From: Isoetes taiwanensis
Taxonomy: Eukaryota; Streptophyta; Lycopodiopsida; Isoetales; Isoetaceae
Direction of reading: 5' to 3'
DNA length: 64,000 nt
Assembly: GCA_021234155.1 (NCBI GenBank)
Contig: JAJEKV010000142.1
Location: forward strand, 1,146,281-1,210,280
In this document: positions 9,061 through 18,789 of the stretch, piece after piece
Numbering within the stretch: the stretch's first letter is position 1
Layout of the letters: every line of letters begins with the position of its first letter
Made by a program: the position numbers and the translations under genes
The notes under the pieces: model-generated
What the model was told of the DNA's origin: nothing
Seen by the model: only the letters and a program-made list of their open reading frames with translations
Database searches by the model: none

Positions 9061-10421
9061 GGGTTGGAAACCCTAACTAACCTAATTTTCGATTTTAGGG
9101 TTTTGAACTTCGTTTTTGGCCTCAGCAAACCCAAAACCGCATCCCAGACTCTGATTGGGAGAATTACATCCTTAGTTCCTCGAGATTCGAGCGTTTCAGC
9201 AGGATGGTCGAGCTCAGGTCAGGAGGAGCCCCTCAAGGATCAGGTATTTGGCCAATTAGATAGTCTAAACCCTATTTTAGGCATTGAATCAGTAGGTTTA
9301 GCCTATTAGATTGCCCATAGCAGCCCTCTAGAACTCTAGATAGCAGATTCTAACTAAAGAACCTAACTCTATGATATAGGTTAGCTCTTGTTCTTTAGTT
9401 CTTCTGTGATGTATATGGATGATGTATCTCTGTGAACTCCTTGTATTGGGAAGGGGGGTAGAGACCTAAAGCTTTGTAGTTGATGCTCCTAGAGTAGCCT
9501 CTCTAGCACACTGTACATGCGGCCTGCGTACAATAGCCCGCCTGTGTTGTGTTCTTAGGGGTCAGACCGGTTGATAAGGGTGGCTGTGTCCATAGCGGTT
9601 GCTCTCTCGGGATGTAAAGTCTACCCGAGAGCACCGCTGGACTAGTTTAATACTCGGGGGCTGCGTGCACCACGAGTATGAGTTCGACACCGTTGGGGAT
9701 AAAGAGGTGCACCGCGGCGGTGCCACCGGGGGTTTCAAACAGGTCCGTGTGCGGTGGTTGTGGTTTGCCGCAGGGGGTGGGACTGGTCGTGGTGGTAGCT
9801 CCCTTCAAGTGGGTTAAAATGAGATGCGGACGGTTGGTGTCCTCTAGTGCACCGCTATGGCATTGATCATCCGGTGGGAGAGAAACCTCCCACCGCCTCA
9901 TCGGCAGGGGAGATGTAACCCGGCTATAGCCCCTTTGGCTATGATCCCGCAGCTACGGTCCAACCCGAAGTTCTTCAACCTATCCGCAAAGTGTACGCAG
10001 AGGGGCGGATGGAGTGGACAACCCTATGCCATGTTCTTATGCCGCCCAAATCCATTGCCATGAATTCGCCCATGCGCAATGAACCTGCGGAGACCCAAGC
10101 CCGTCGGTCATCCCTTTGAGTCCGAGCCTTGGGTAGGACTCCCTATGTGATGCTGATCTTTGTCTATGCAGATATGTGGGGACCATCCTTCGCGATGGTC
10201 ATATGATGTTGATGTATGTGCTAACGACATGTATGTTTACGCCCGCAGCCTAGGTAGGCCCCGAGGGAGACGGGGTGCAATGACCCTTCCACTCTTCCCA
10301 CTGGAACCCGTCACGGTTGCAGTGTCGTGTGGAGGGCCCTGTATTAGCATGGAGCTGGTATGGGGGATGAACTCCTGTTGGTATACGGTGAGGGCACCGT
10401 ATGCGAGTAGGGGACGTCACA

Positions 10422-10992
10422 ACTAAGATCTTGATGGTCAGCTGAAACAAGTAGCAGATCATCCACGTAGCAAAGAACAAAGAGTGGATTGGGAGATGAT
10501 CTGATATAAACACTAGGATCTGCAGGGTTGAAATTGAAGATCTACGTGAGACTGATGAAGAGGGGCATACCAGGTTCTAGGAGCTTGGCGTAGACCATAT
10601 ATAGCTTTGTGAAGCAAACAGATGGTATCTTTGGCAGATCCTTATACAAAACCTTCAAGTTGTTCAAGGTAAACTGCTTCTTGTAAATCATCATGAAGAA
10701 AGGCATTAGTGACGTCCATTTTGTGGATAAAATAGCAATGTTATTTTGCATGAGCAAGAATCCATTTTGGCAACAAGAGTAAAGGTTTGATCAAAGTCAA
10801 CACCTTGAGTTTGTGTGAAGCCTTTGGCAACAAATCTGGCTTTGTAGCGGTCTATGGCACCAATGCAATCATATTTCAGTTTAAATACCCAACGAGACCC
10901 TACAACAGAATGATAAGAAGGTCGGAGAACTAAAGTCCAAGTGTTTGCTTCAAGAATAGCCTGATATTCATGTTGCATTGCAGCATCCACTG
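10422..10992 (-). pseudogene. Ty1/copia reverse transcriptase fragment
   Basis: On the minus strand the segment carries the copia RT start MDAAMQHEYQAILEANTWTL, then GSRWVFKLKY and YKARFVAKGFTQTQGVDFDQ, followed by degraded palm sequence and YVDDLLLV at the left edge, where the chromovirus LTR interrupts it. It is homologous to 27572-28160, which continues into the rest of pol. An internal deletion relative to that copy (near 10750) and frameshifts break it. Confidence 0.88.
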
Positions 10993-12050
10993 GGATTTTT
11001 CAGGACTGTTCATGGCAGAGAGAAAAAACGAGATGAGAGAAAGAACAAGAAAAAGAATGAGATGACGGATCAGGAGAACCAAAGGACCAGAAATAAAGAA
11101 AGGCGACAAAGGAGCCGGACTTTCTTTAAAAAAGGGGGAAAAGAGAAAATAGGAAAAGAAAACTGGAAAGGAAAAAAAGAGGGAAAGCTGCCATCCTATG
11201 CTAAATTGACATAGGCCGTACCCACAACTGCAGACTGTAAAGATCTAGCAGAGGCGTAGGAGTCCAATCACGCACGAGATAGGAAGCAGAAAATGGTTAT
11301 ACTGGAAAAAGAGAGGGACAGAGAGGACAGGATCCTAATTTGCCACCCCAAACCTCCAAACAACATTCCCGAGATCCGAAAAGACTTCTAGTGGCTGAAG
11401 ATCAAAGAATGTAGCCCAGTGGTAGATGGGTTCCACACCAAAATCTGTAGAGACTTCAAGAAGGAAGAGATTCCTTTCAAATCTGTTGCCCACGTGCCTT
11501 TAAATGGTTGGGAGTTGTGCGTTGTCACCTTGAGGGAGCCGATTCTGTCAAAGCAAAGGATGCTGATGAAAGTACTTGTTAAAAAACTCAAGATCTAACC
11601 TGCAAAAACCTATTCTAGAACGATTTTCAACAGCCAAAACTACAAGATTTTCAATAGCTTGGATGGTTCTCTCATGCCTTTGGAGGGGAATCACAAAACC
11701 CTTGAGTGCCTTAATTTCATAATATTATAAAATTGCATTTGAACAATGCTTTACCTTGCATCATGGAATAACCTTTCGAAAGGACCTAGACAAATTAACT
11801 TGCTTGGAGTCCAACCTATAACAACCCAAGTTACTTCTAAACGTTGGTAACTCTTGCAAATGACTCCGGAATGAAGCCAACATAGAACTTTCAACTTCTA
11901 ACAATAACTTCAATTGGGCTCTAACTCAATATACAACTATTAATGCATTATGATAGCCAATTTTTAAATGCATTTTCATGTGTAGTTTTGGTTTGAGATG
12001 CAAATGGACTTATACTATGCCAAGTTTCTTTGCATCATCATTAGATCTGC
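10993..12050. other. Copia-flanking sequence without clear genes
   Basis: It begins with a purine-rich stretch (about 11005-11200, A/G-rich with GAAAAA runs) and continues with sequence that I cannot assign to gag or integrase. A minus-strand frame near 11388-11591 may be remnant coding sequence. The same sequence recurs at 28160-29215. No function can be given. Confidence 0.5.
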
Positions 12051-12059
12051 TTTGATACG

Positions 12060-13850
12060 GAGTATACGGTATGTATGTGCAACATTGCGGAGGAACCGTA
12101 TACGCAATTATTCTTTAGAAGGGCGCGAGGGAGCCTGGCGCACAGGGCGCCGAGGCCCGTTCTAGCTCATGTGAGATCTTGTTCGGGTGGTAGCACAAAG
12201 CACAAGCTCAGCCATACCAAACACATCCCACGGCAAAGAAGAATGGCTTCGAGGAAGCGGTCGGTCAGCTTTATAGCAACCGCGGTCGCCAAAGTCTTCA
12301 ACCCTCCGGCCCGTTTGTTTTCCAGCTTTCGGTTTGGTTTGGCACCTCTGCGCGAGTTGGGCTTTGCATAATGACTTTGATGTGGTGGCGCTTCTCGATA
12401 TATAGGCTCCATCGCCTCGACCGATTCATCGCCTCAAACGGCTCATTGACCCGAGCGGATACCTTGCTCCCGATTTCTTATAGGTGAAGGTCTCGGTCTG
12501 CTCAGCCTCAGGTGATTTAATACGATTCCGTCTAGCACGATCTTGCCCAGCACGAGTTACTTTGTGGCCCGCTCAGGTCATCTGTACAAGGGCCAGCATC
12601 AAGCCATCCGATTCTGCAAAGAGGGTTTTTGCGACAGGCCATGCACCAGCAACGACATCCCCAATTCCTTCACTCTTAGCATCAGGTTTTACTTCTTATT
12701 CTTTTTATTATTTCTGCTTGCCCACTGCTCCTACCCATGACGCGAAAAGCTAAAGATATGGCAAGGAAGGCAGTGAAGGCTACGCCATGCCCGCCCCATA
12801 GTTTCTGCAGATGCATCCCCGACTCCCTGCGACTCGGCCACCTCACAGTCCCCCTTGCTAACAATTCAATCTAGGATGCAGTCGGTCTGGTCGGCAATTA
12901 TAGTTTCAGCAAATTCTTTGTAGCTCCCTCTGGACAGTTGGGCGCAGGTTCTAGAAATATTGGAGCACTTGATGAAAGAATATATAGGTCATGATAGCTC
13001 CCCTTTGCCACCGGACAGATCTGCACACACCTTGCGCTTGGATGCCGTGATACAGACTGAGGCAGTCGTAGAGGCGCAGCCGGCCATAGCCACGTCCACA
13101 GTGCCGCGGCCCAGACTGAGACAGTACTGGAGACGCCCCCATCCATGAATTTGAATGTTCAGTGCAAGATGCAGCTCAGCAACATGCACAGGAACCAGCA
13201 AGAACGTCCGATGGCACATATATTCCATGTATGGGCCAGTCTGAGCAGGACCGCTACTTGAACTTGCATCTAGTAGGCGTCCCAGACATAGCCTCCTGCT
13301 CGGATAGCGAGACTGCTGCACATTTTTTCACGGATATTATGCACATCCGGAGTCCAGGAGCTTTTACAGTGCACCGAGTAGGTGCTCATCGGCCCGACCG
13401 GCCACGCCATCTTCTGGTACAATTCTCGTCATCCCAGGACCGGCTATATGTGCTACAACATGGGAGTCACCTCAAGGGCACTCCCTTTTCGGTCCAGGAA
13501 GACCTCTCCCCAGTTCAGTTAACTCGGCGGCATGATGAGTTATGTAAGGTTCGAGAGGCGAGGCTCCAAAGAAAATGGGCGATCTATCGGGGAGGTGGCG
13601 CGCTTATTCTTAATCAGTGGCCTCAGAACCCCTGGTTAGATTACGTCTAATCGCACCAGGGGTTACGTCTACTCGCTTCTGTCTGGTCGAGTTTGCTTTT
13701 GCTCTGTTCTCATGTACTTTGGGATTGTTTTTGTTTTGCTTGTATTCCATTGTCTATAATGTTTCGGGCTTATGCCCCTTCTTCCATATTGGGTCCCATA
13801 ACCCGATTGGGTTTCCGAGGACGATAAAATCTTTATCTTATCTTAACAAC
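12060..13850 (+). mobile_element. ORF1-only LINE ('half-LINE'), copy 1
   Basis: A 5' leader of about 700 bp is followed by an ORF1-like region (12737-13650). A 3' untranslated part with GGGCTTATGCCCCTTC and GGGTCCCATAACCCGATTGG comes next, then a (T)TTATC tail (13831-13845). No endonuclease or RT follows. A homologue at 29220-31030 lies in the duplicated block, and an independent diverged copy at 42750-44200 has the same leader-ORF1-3' end order. The left border is approximate. Confidence 0.6.
12737..13650 (+). pseudogene. L1-type ORF1p-like protein (RRM plus C-terminal domain)
   Basis: ORF1 proteins bind LINE RNA as nucleic-acid chaperones. The start ATG at 12737 opens MTRKAKDMARKAVKA, and the equivalent ATG exists at 29907. 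The N-terminal part is broken. The open stretch 13162-13650 has an RRM-like segment with LVGVPD, then FTVHRVGAHRPDRPRHLLVQF, where L1 ORF1p has RVG...RPR.IIVKF. Next come GTPFSVQEDLSPVQLTRRHDE and RLQRKWAIYRGGGALIL, matching the ORF1p C-terminal domain pattern (GTPIRLSADLS...R). The match is by motif order. It is typical of LINE ORF1p, and no ORF2 is attached. Confidence 0.65.
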
Positions 13851-14025
13851 CTTGCCCTCAAGTTTTAAGGCTGAGATCAGCTCTCAGCCATTGATCGCAA
13901 GAGTGTTACCCATCGGTAACACATTAAGAAGTGCATAAACACCTAGTTTGTTATGCCAAATGGCTATAAACACCTAGCTTGTTATGAAAACCACCATAAA
14001 ACCACTATAAAACTCTCAGGCCCAG

Positions 14026-14090
14026 GTGTTATGCCCTACTATAACAAAGTCGGGCCTCCAGCCCTCGTTTGTTATAATAGGGCATAACAC
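14026..14090. repeat. Long hairpin (23-bp arms), MITE-like
   Basis: The arms 14026-14048 and 14068-14090 are reverse complements with one mismatch in 23. The 19-base spacer is GC-rich and itself contains GGGC/GCCC. It is repeated at 31207-31271 in copy 2 of the block. Flanking sequence has repeated AACACCTAG(T/C)TTGTTATG units (about 13948 and 13969), suggesting a foldback element. TCTTATCTTAT occurs on both sides (about 13834 and 14114). Confidence 0.75.
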
Positions 14091-14099
14091 CCTCGTTCC

Positions 14100-15355
14100 A
14101 GGGTGTTATCCCTCTCTTATCTTATCTTATGGAAAAATCAAATTCCAAGTTTCCTCGATAATTGAGTTTTAATGAGCCCTTTATGCCATTTCATCCCCTC
14201 TCCCCTTTTTCCAAACCCTAAAATCGAATTCAAATTCACAAAATTATCTATATTACTATAGTACAAAAATTAAATTAATATCGCGCCATGGGCCCTTCCC
14301 ACCCCACTATACCAATTCCAATGTAACAATGCTAGGCAAAACTTAGTAATCATACATGTTTACTCCATATATTCATCCAACACTAAGACGAATAGGCCAA
14401 AACATCATCAATATAAAAAAAATGAGACTACCCCAAATCTATGCACCTCCTCTCATTTGTGAAGTTGGACATATCAGTTTATTGTCCATCCCTATATTTT
14501 ATAGAGGTCAAAGTGGAAGTCCATAGGCATCTAGAAGAAGCAATAACTAATTATCCAAATGCAACAAGAGGAAGCATCATCTGCAAAAGCAAGGATTAAC
14601 CTCAATTTCTAGAAAAGAACCGTATTTATGCAAAAGCAAGAATTAAGCTCAATTTCTAGAATAGAATCGTATTTATGCCCGGCAACGTCGGGCACCCGTT
14701 ATTAATAGTATTTAAGTTCTAATACTATTGTTATGAAGAGCCTAGACGTGATACATTTTTTTTATTCTAAGTTCTTTAAGCAAAGGGGACTCTAAATTTG
14801 TTTAAAACAAAATTATTTTAATGTTGGTCGTCCCCTTTTGAACCCCATCCATTCCCCTTCCCTTTGGGTCTTAGTTCCAAAAAGTTCCAAGATCTGAGAA
14901 TTGACCTTTTGGTCGACATTCTCGCACGAAAATCAGGTGGCGGCAACACGTAGCCCAGTTGACATGCGGGAATGTCGCACCAAGAGGTCCTTTCCCGTAA
15001 CGTGGAAACAAGGGACATTCAATTGTTGAAGCAGGAATAGAATAGGGCAGCGGTAAAGATAAGCCGAAATGTAAGTAAACATCGGGCAAAGTAATGCAAG
15101 TAAATAGCGAGAATATAGGGTAATCATCCCATCCCATATTGCAAGTAAAAGCGAAATGGCAACGAGGAGCACATGATTCTTGGCTTTAAACTTGCCAAAT
15201 GGCATGATCTGATTAGCGCAGAGGCAAGAATTGAACAATTGAACGTACCTGGTTTTTATGTTTCGGGTAACTATGGTTTGCATACCAATAGTTGACATCT
15301 TTAAAATGTAAAATCACACAAGAATAAATAAAAGGAAGAGAATTTACACTTCTAA
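14100..15355. other. Unassigned sequence within the duplicated block
   Basis: AT-rich intergenic-like sequence with a 20-base-scale direct repeat around AAAAGCAAG(G/A)ATTAA (14585 and 14634). A minus-strand open stretch of 121 codons (14933-15298) has unusual composition and no recognised motif. I do not call a gene here. Confidence 0.5.
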
Positions 15356-15576
15356 CGTTGCAATGTAACATCCGACAATTGCCACAACTTAAAAATATTT
15401 ACAACAATCGGGAACGCACCGATTGCATTGCAGCATGCAAATCCTGTTAAATCCTCCTCCAACCAAACCTCACATCGCGATCGATCAAACCTTTAAATCT
15501 TTAAATCCTTAGCATAATCAGAGCGTTTCTCAAATCTTTAGCATAATCAGAGCCTGTTTCTCCAGCCAAACGGATC
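15356..15576. repeat. Transposon-like terminus at the block edge
   Basis: The end reads CAGAGCCTGTTTCTCCAGCC then AAACGGATC, which resembles the termini of plant hAT or PIF/Harbinger MITEs (GGCCTGTTTGG types). It contains direct repeats of TTTAAATCTTTAAATCC and AGCATAATCAGAGC. The same end at 32752 borders different DNA, which supports a mobile-element boundary. No opposite terminus was identified. Confidence 0.45.
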
Positions 15577-16326
15577 CCATTGATGTTGGGATGAACATCA
15601 CTGCCCATAGGGATCCTGAATCGTATAAAAGGTATTTAAGCGGGTTTTTTTTTTCTGTTACTAGTTAATAGAATTTCTAATTATTGTTTGTTATTGTTTG
15701 CAGGTATGACAAGACAGCTGAAATTAAGTCTAAAGCTACCATGTCAATCATTGGATAGCTGTTCAAAGCAGATGGATCACGAAGAATGTTCGATGATGTT
15801 TATAATGAAGAATTGGCTGCATATGATGCGAAACAAAATGCTGGAAATGTGCTAGATTGTCATTTAGTTTCTCGTCATACTACAGGTAATTTTAGTAGTC
15901 TAGTTTCTATTTGTTTGTTGTTTTGTATTTTCTTTTCTAGTTTCTATTAGTTAAGAGATTTATATTCTTTCAGGTGATGGTCTTAAACCTGGTGTCGTGG
16001 GTGATGGTTTGAATGTGGCTGAAGATGCCACTTTGAACTTGGCTCCAAAGAGTGTTGAGTTAGCAAGTGATAGTTGTGCAAAAGAAAATCAGAATATTAT
16101 CAGTCGACTTGCTGCAGAACTTGATGAACCATTTTTTGATACAATATCTCTTGAAGAGATTGCTGGCGACAATCAATGGTTGAGAAAGGCTTTTAATTTG
16201 AGTCTTGATGTTGGCACGACTATTTCAGGTGGCACTTTCAACAATTGCATTATCCTTCCTGGTGGTGGCAGCTTGAACATTGCAAAAATTGCAAAATGGA
16301 TTAGTGGAAGTGAAAGTGGTAGTTAA
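15577..16326 (+). pseudogene. Spliced tyrosine-recombinase-like gene fragment
   Basis: Three exon-like pieces join in one frame through two canonical GT-AG introns (15632-15703 and 15886-15973). The exons are ..15577-15631, 15704-15885 and 15974-16326, with TAA at 16324. The first junction reads NITAHRDPESYKRYDKTAEI, which looks like the last catalytic box of tyrosine recombinases (H...Y nucleophile). The rest is an acidic tail with GGTFNNC near the end. An in-frame TAG in exon 2 (IIG-stop-LFKADG) breaks it, and the 5' part is cut by the 5.2-kb block. The family call is inference from one motif: a Crypton-like or DUF3504 recombinase is the best guess, and an unrelated host gene is possible. 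Confidence 0.45.
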
Positions 16327-16844
16327 ATTGAAGTTTGGAAAATCTGGATGAAACATGTGACTTGAAGCAGTAGTAAACTCTGTAAAGTCTGTGACTGAAA
16401 GTTTTTGTCTGTAAAACTTTTTTTGGTCTGAACTTGAATGGAAAAAATTTCACTGGAATTGTAATATTTTTGCTTATGAAATTTAATGTTTTACTCTACA
16501 TTCTGAGTTTCTTACCTTAAATTCCGAGGTTTTTTACTTGTAATTCTGTCTTCTTACCCTACATTCTGTATTATTCTACTCTGGATAGTAAAAAAAAAGA
16601 TGCACACTTAAAAAACATTTGATGACAATGACAATTAAGCTAACATTCAGGAAAGGAAACGATGCCACGTGTAAGGTCCCTATTGGATATGGGAGCAGAA
16701 TTACACGTAATCAACCTTTACGTATTTTTTGTAAAACTAGGCTCAAAAAATAAATGGTGCAAAATGAACCTGCTTATGATACTTATAGCAGTCTGCATTG
16801 TTCTTTAAATTGCTACTCTTGTTTGTCATATATCATCACTTTTT
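16327..16844. other. 3' flank of the recombinase-like fragment
   Basis: T-rich sequence with TGTAAA and AATTTAATG motifs that could serve as polyadenylation signals. No gene is seen between 16327 and the poly(T) start of the minus-strand L1 at about 16848. Confidence 0.5.
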
Positions 16845-17003
16845 TTATTAGATGAACTTGGACCTTTATTACTCAAAAGAATACAAAGAGTACATGGGGG
16901 ACTCAAAACCCAGTGGAGAAGATGTCCACTAGAGCAACACCACCCACCACATACATAACCTAGAAAAGCAGAGAATGCATATCACCACGAGCACAACTGT
17001 TTG

Positions 17004-17748
17004 CTATGAGTAGGTCTGAATCTGAAGATATTGCTCCCAAATGACACTCTTGACGTCATCCCAAGCAGCTAGCAACCCCTTGAGGAAAGGAGATGCATTA
17101 GGATATGGAGAAAGTGGATAGAATAATGCCCATGGGAGGAGTGGCTTAATGGATGGAGAGCCAAAGGAAATGCACATCTGTAAAAACTGGTGAATGAGAT
17201 GCAGACCTGGAGAATTATCAGCATTATTTAGAATCCGCCATATGAACTTAGAAATCAGCACCTTGCTCTGGAGAACCACAAAGTTTAAGCATAATGCACT
17301 TCCCCCAACTAATTTTAACATCAGTTCCTTCTGCAGTGCCACCCCAAATGAAGTTCTTGACAGTACGAACAATGAGCTGCATCTTTGTCTCCGATGCCAG
17401 CAAGATGAATGCCATATAGACATGTGTACCCTTTCGGAAGCCCGACTTTGCCACAGTTACATGACCAGCCATGGATAACTTAGCCGTGGACCACCAGAAC
17501 AAATGCCTTTCCAACCCCTTAATAATGACATCCCATGTGTCTCCAGATTAGAGGTGTATACAACTGGAATGCTCAAAAGCCTAGTTGCCTTCTCATGAGG
17601 AAGAACCTTCCATGGAAATGCAACCACAGAAGATGGCACTAGAGAGTCTAGGGCCCACAAGGCAGTACACTTTTGTCATCCCACAAAGATACCAGAAGCC
17701 AAACAGAAACTGTCCAACAAGGAAATGGCATTCTGCAGATTCTGCTCA
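17004..17748 (-). pseudogene. L1 ORF2 C-terminal region
   Basis: After the RT catalytic box the thumb and C-terminal region continues in several frames. It shows LSMAGHVTVAKSGF, a typical L1 motif (LS.AGR..L...VL), then FIWGGT and SPFLKGLLAAWDDVKS. The plus-strand L1s show the same motifs (KLSMAGRITIAKSV near 24815). Frameshifts and stops break it. Confidence 0.8.
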
Positions 17749-18789
17749 TCATAAGAACAAGAAAGTGTCATCTACGTACTGATTACAAATCTCTTGTGAA
17801 CCATTATTCATGGGAAGATCATGCAGGATGCCTTCCTGCACTGCAAGAGAAAATACCTGAGAAAGAATCTCCGCCACAATTGTAAAAAGCAGCGGTGCCA
17901 AAGGACAGCCTTGGCAAATGCCACGTCCCACCTGAAAAAATGTCGATGGTTCTTCTTGAAAAAGAACTGAAGAATGAGCAGAATAATGAAGTTTCATAAC
18001 GTCTGTCGTGAACTGGGCACCAAAACCAAGACGTAAAAGGCATTGCTCCAGGAAACTCCAGTCAACACTGTCATATGCTTTTGCAAAATCCAGCTTCAAG
18101 TATACAATGGGGTAACCATGCATTCTAGCCCAATAGAGACCCTCATATGCTGCTGCCACATTATTCAAGATACACCGGCGAGGCAAGAAACCTGACTGTG
18201 TGGAAGAGACGGACTCAGTAAGCACGCCACAAAGCTTCTGAGTAAAAGCTTTGGCAAAGATCTTGTACACTGAGGACAACAAGGTAATGGGGCGCCAATC
18301 TGAAATGGAAGAGGGATCCTTACATTTTGGAATAAGGGAGATGCAACCAGAGTTGAGGATTTTATCCAGGTGCCTCTGTCTTTCAAAATCCCTGAAAGCA
18401 TCATACACATCTGCATCAAGCCAATCCCAATACTCCTGGAAACATTCCACCGGAATACCATCAAGTCCAGGACACTTGCCCCTCTTGAGAGAAAATGTGG
18501 CCTCAACTAAATCATTCTGGCTGATCTCGGCCTCTAAAGTGGCTCTTTGCTCATTGGTGACTATAGGATGAATCTTAGCAAGCAAAGCCGCTTGAAAATC
18601 TGGCCCAAAGGGAAGGCGACGAAAGATGAAGAAAGCTGAAAAGTGATTGTGCAAGAAGCCTCTAAGCTCAGCTGGATCTGAAATAACAAGTCCATCTTGA
18701 ATTTGCGAGATCGAAGAGATGCGACTAGCTTTCTTGTTTTGGCAGCTTTGAAGAAAAAGCCTGTGCACCGGTCTCTCTCCTTGAACCAT
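17749..18789 (-). CDS. L1 ORF2 reverse transcriptase
   Basis: RT copies LINE RNA at the nicked target. An open stretch of about 346 codons carries CPGLDGIPVECF, LIPKCKDPSSISDWRPITLL, SGFLPRRCILNN, LDFAKAYDSVDW, GRGICQGCPLAPLLF and the catalytic box QYVDDTFLFL at its end (about 17749-17780). All core RT motifs are present and uninterrupted, unlike the other L1 copies. It overlaps the end of the upstream stretch in another frame, consistent with a single frameshift. Confidence 0.92.
   Translation of the reverse strand: MVQGERPVHRLFLQSCQNKKASRISSISQIQDGLVISDPAELRGFLHNHFSAFFIFRRLPFGPDFQAALLAKIHPIVTNEQRATLEAEISQNDLVEATFSLKRGKCPGLDGIPVECFQEYWDWLDADVYDAFRDFERQRHLDKILNSGCISLIPKCKDPSSISDWRPITLLSSVYKIFAKAFTQKLCGVLTESVSSTQSGFLPRRCILNNVAAAYEGLYWARMHGYPIVYLKLDFAKAYDSVDWSFLEQCLLRLGFGAQFTTDVMKLHYSAHSSVLFQEEPSTFFQVGRGICQGCPLAPLLFTIVAEILSQVFSLAVQEGILHDLPMNNGSQEICNQYVDDTFLFL

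Larger units (their letters stand above)
1..10421 (+). mobile_element. Ty3/gypsy chromovirus, copy 1 (5' LTR outside window)
   Basis: Order on the plus strand is: end of an H3-like ORF, hairpin repeats, a second extra ORF, gag, protease, RT, RNase H, integrase, chromodomain, a noncoding tail, a polypurine tract and the 3' LTR. This is the domain order of chromoviruses, preceded by two unusual extra modules. The interior is colinear with a second copy at 57596-64000, for example the stretches near 512-530 and 2880-2990 against 60913-60930 and 63250-63360. The element sits inside a copia pol gene: the bases just after its LTR continue the copia sequence found uninterrupted at 27572. Many frames are broken by small indels. 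Confidence 0.93.
8639..10421 (+). repeat. 3' LTR of chromovirus copy 1 (1783 bp)
   Basis: It starts TGTGACGT and ends ACGTCACA, a perfect 8-bp terminal inverted repeat with TG...CA ends. It follows a polypurine tract and is followed by copia sequence. It is homologous to 57596-59107; the blocks at about 9290-9460 and 58080-58250 can be aligned by eye. U3 holds a CACATTTCCA-type minisatellite (about 8764-8965). The TATA-like box TCTATATA is at 9053-9060, with AAACCCTA motifs around it. The GC-rich part after 9640 is R/U5-like. Confidence 0.93.
10422..15576. repeat. 5.2-kb duplicated block, copy 1
   Basis: It is nearly identical to 27572-32752 over its whole length. The left edge is cut by the chromovirus LTR. 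The right edge is the shared GCCAAACGGATC, after which the two copies have unrelated sequence. The block contains copia pol remnants, an ORF1-only LINE, a long hairpin and a transposon-like terminus. Differences between copies are concentrated in 12.1-13.7 kb and 14.88-15.13 kb and often involve CAG/CTG sites. Confidence 0.92.

Noticed and set aside
8797-9309. 170-codon plus-strand open frame over the U3 minisatellite
   Set aside because: It is created by translation of the repeats (many C, H, T, F) and is not conserved in LTR 2.
9599-10426. Several GC-rich open stretches in the LTR
   Set aside because: They lie in R/U5 of the LTR and the aligned LTR 2 does not keep the frames, so they are compositional.
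14933-15298. 121-codon minus-strand open frame
   Set aside because: It has no motif, skewed hydrophobic composition, and the other block copy (31993-32474) breaks it. Not called as a gene.
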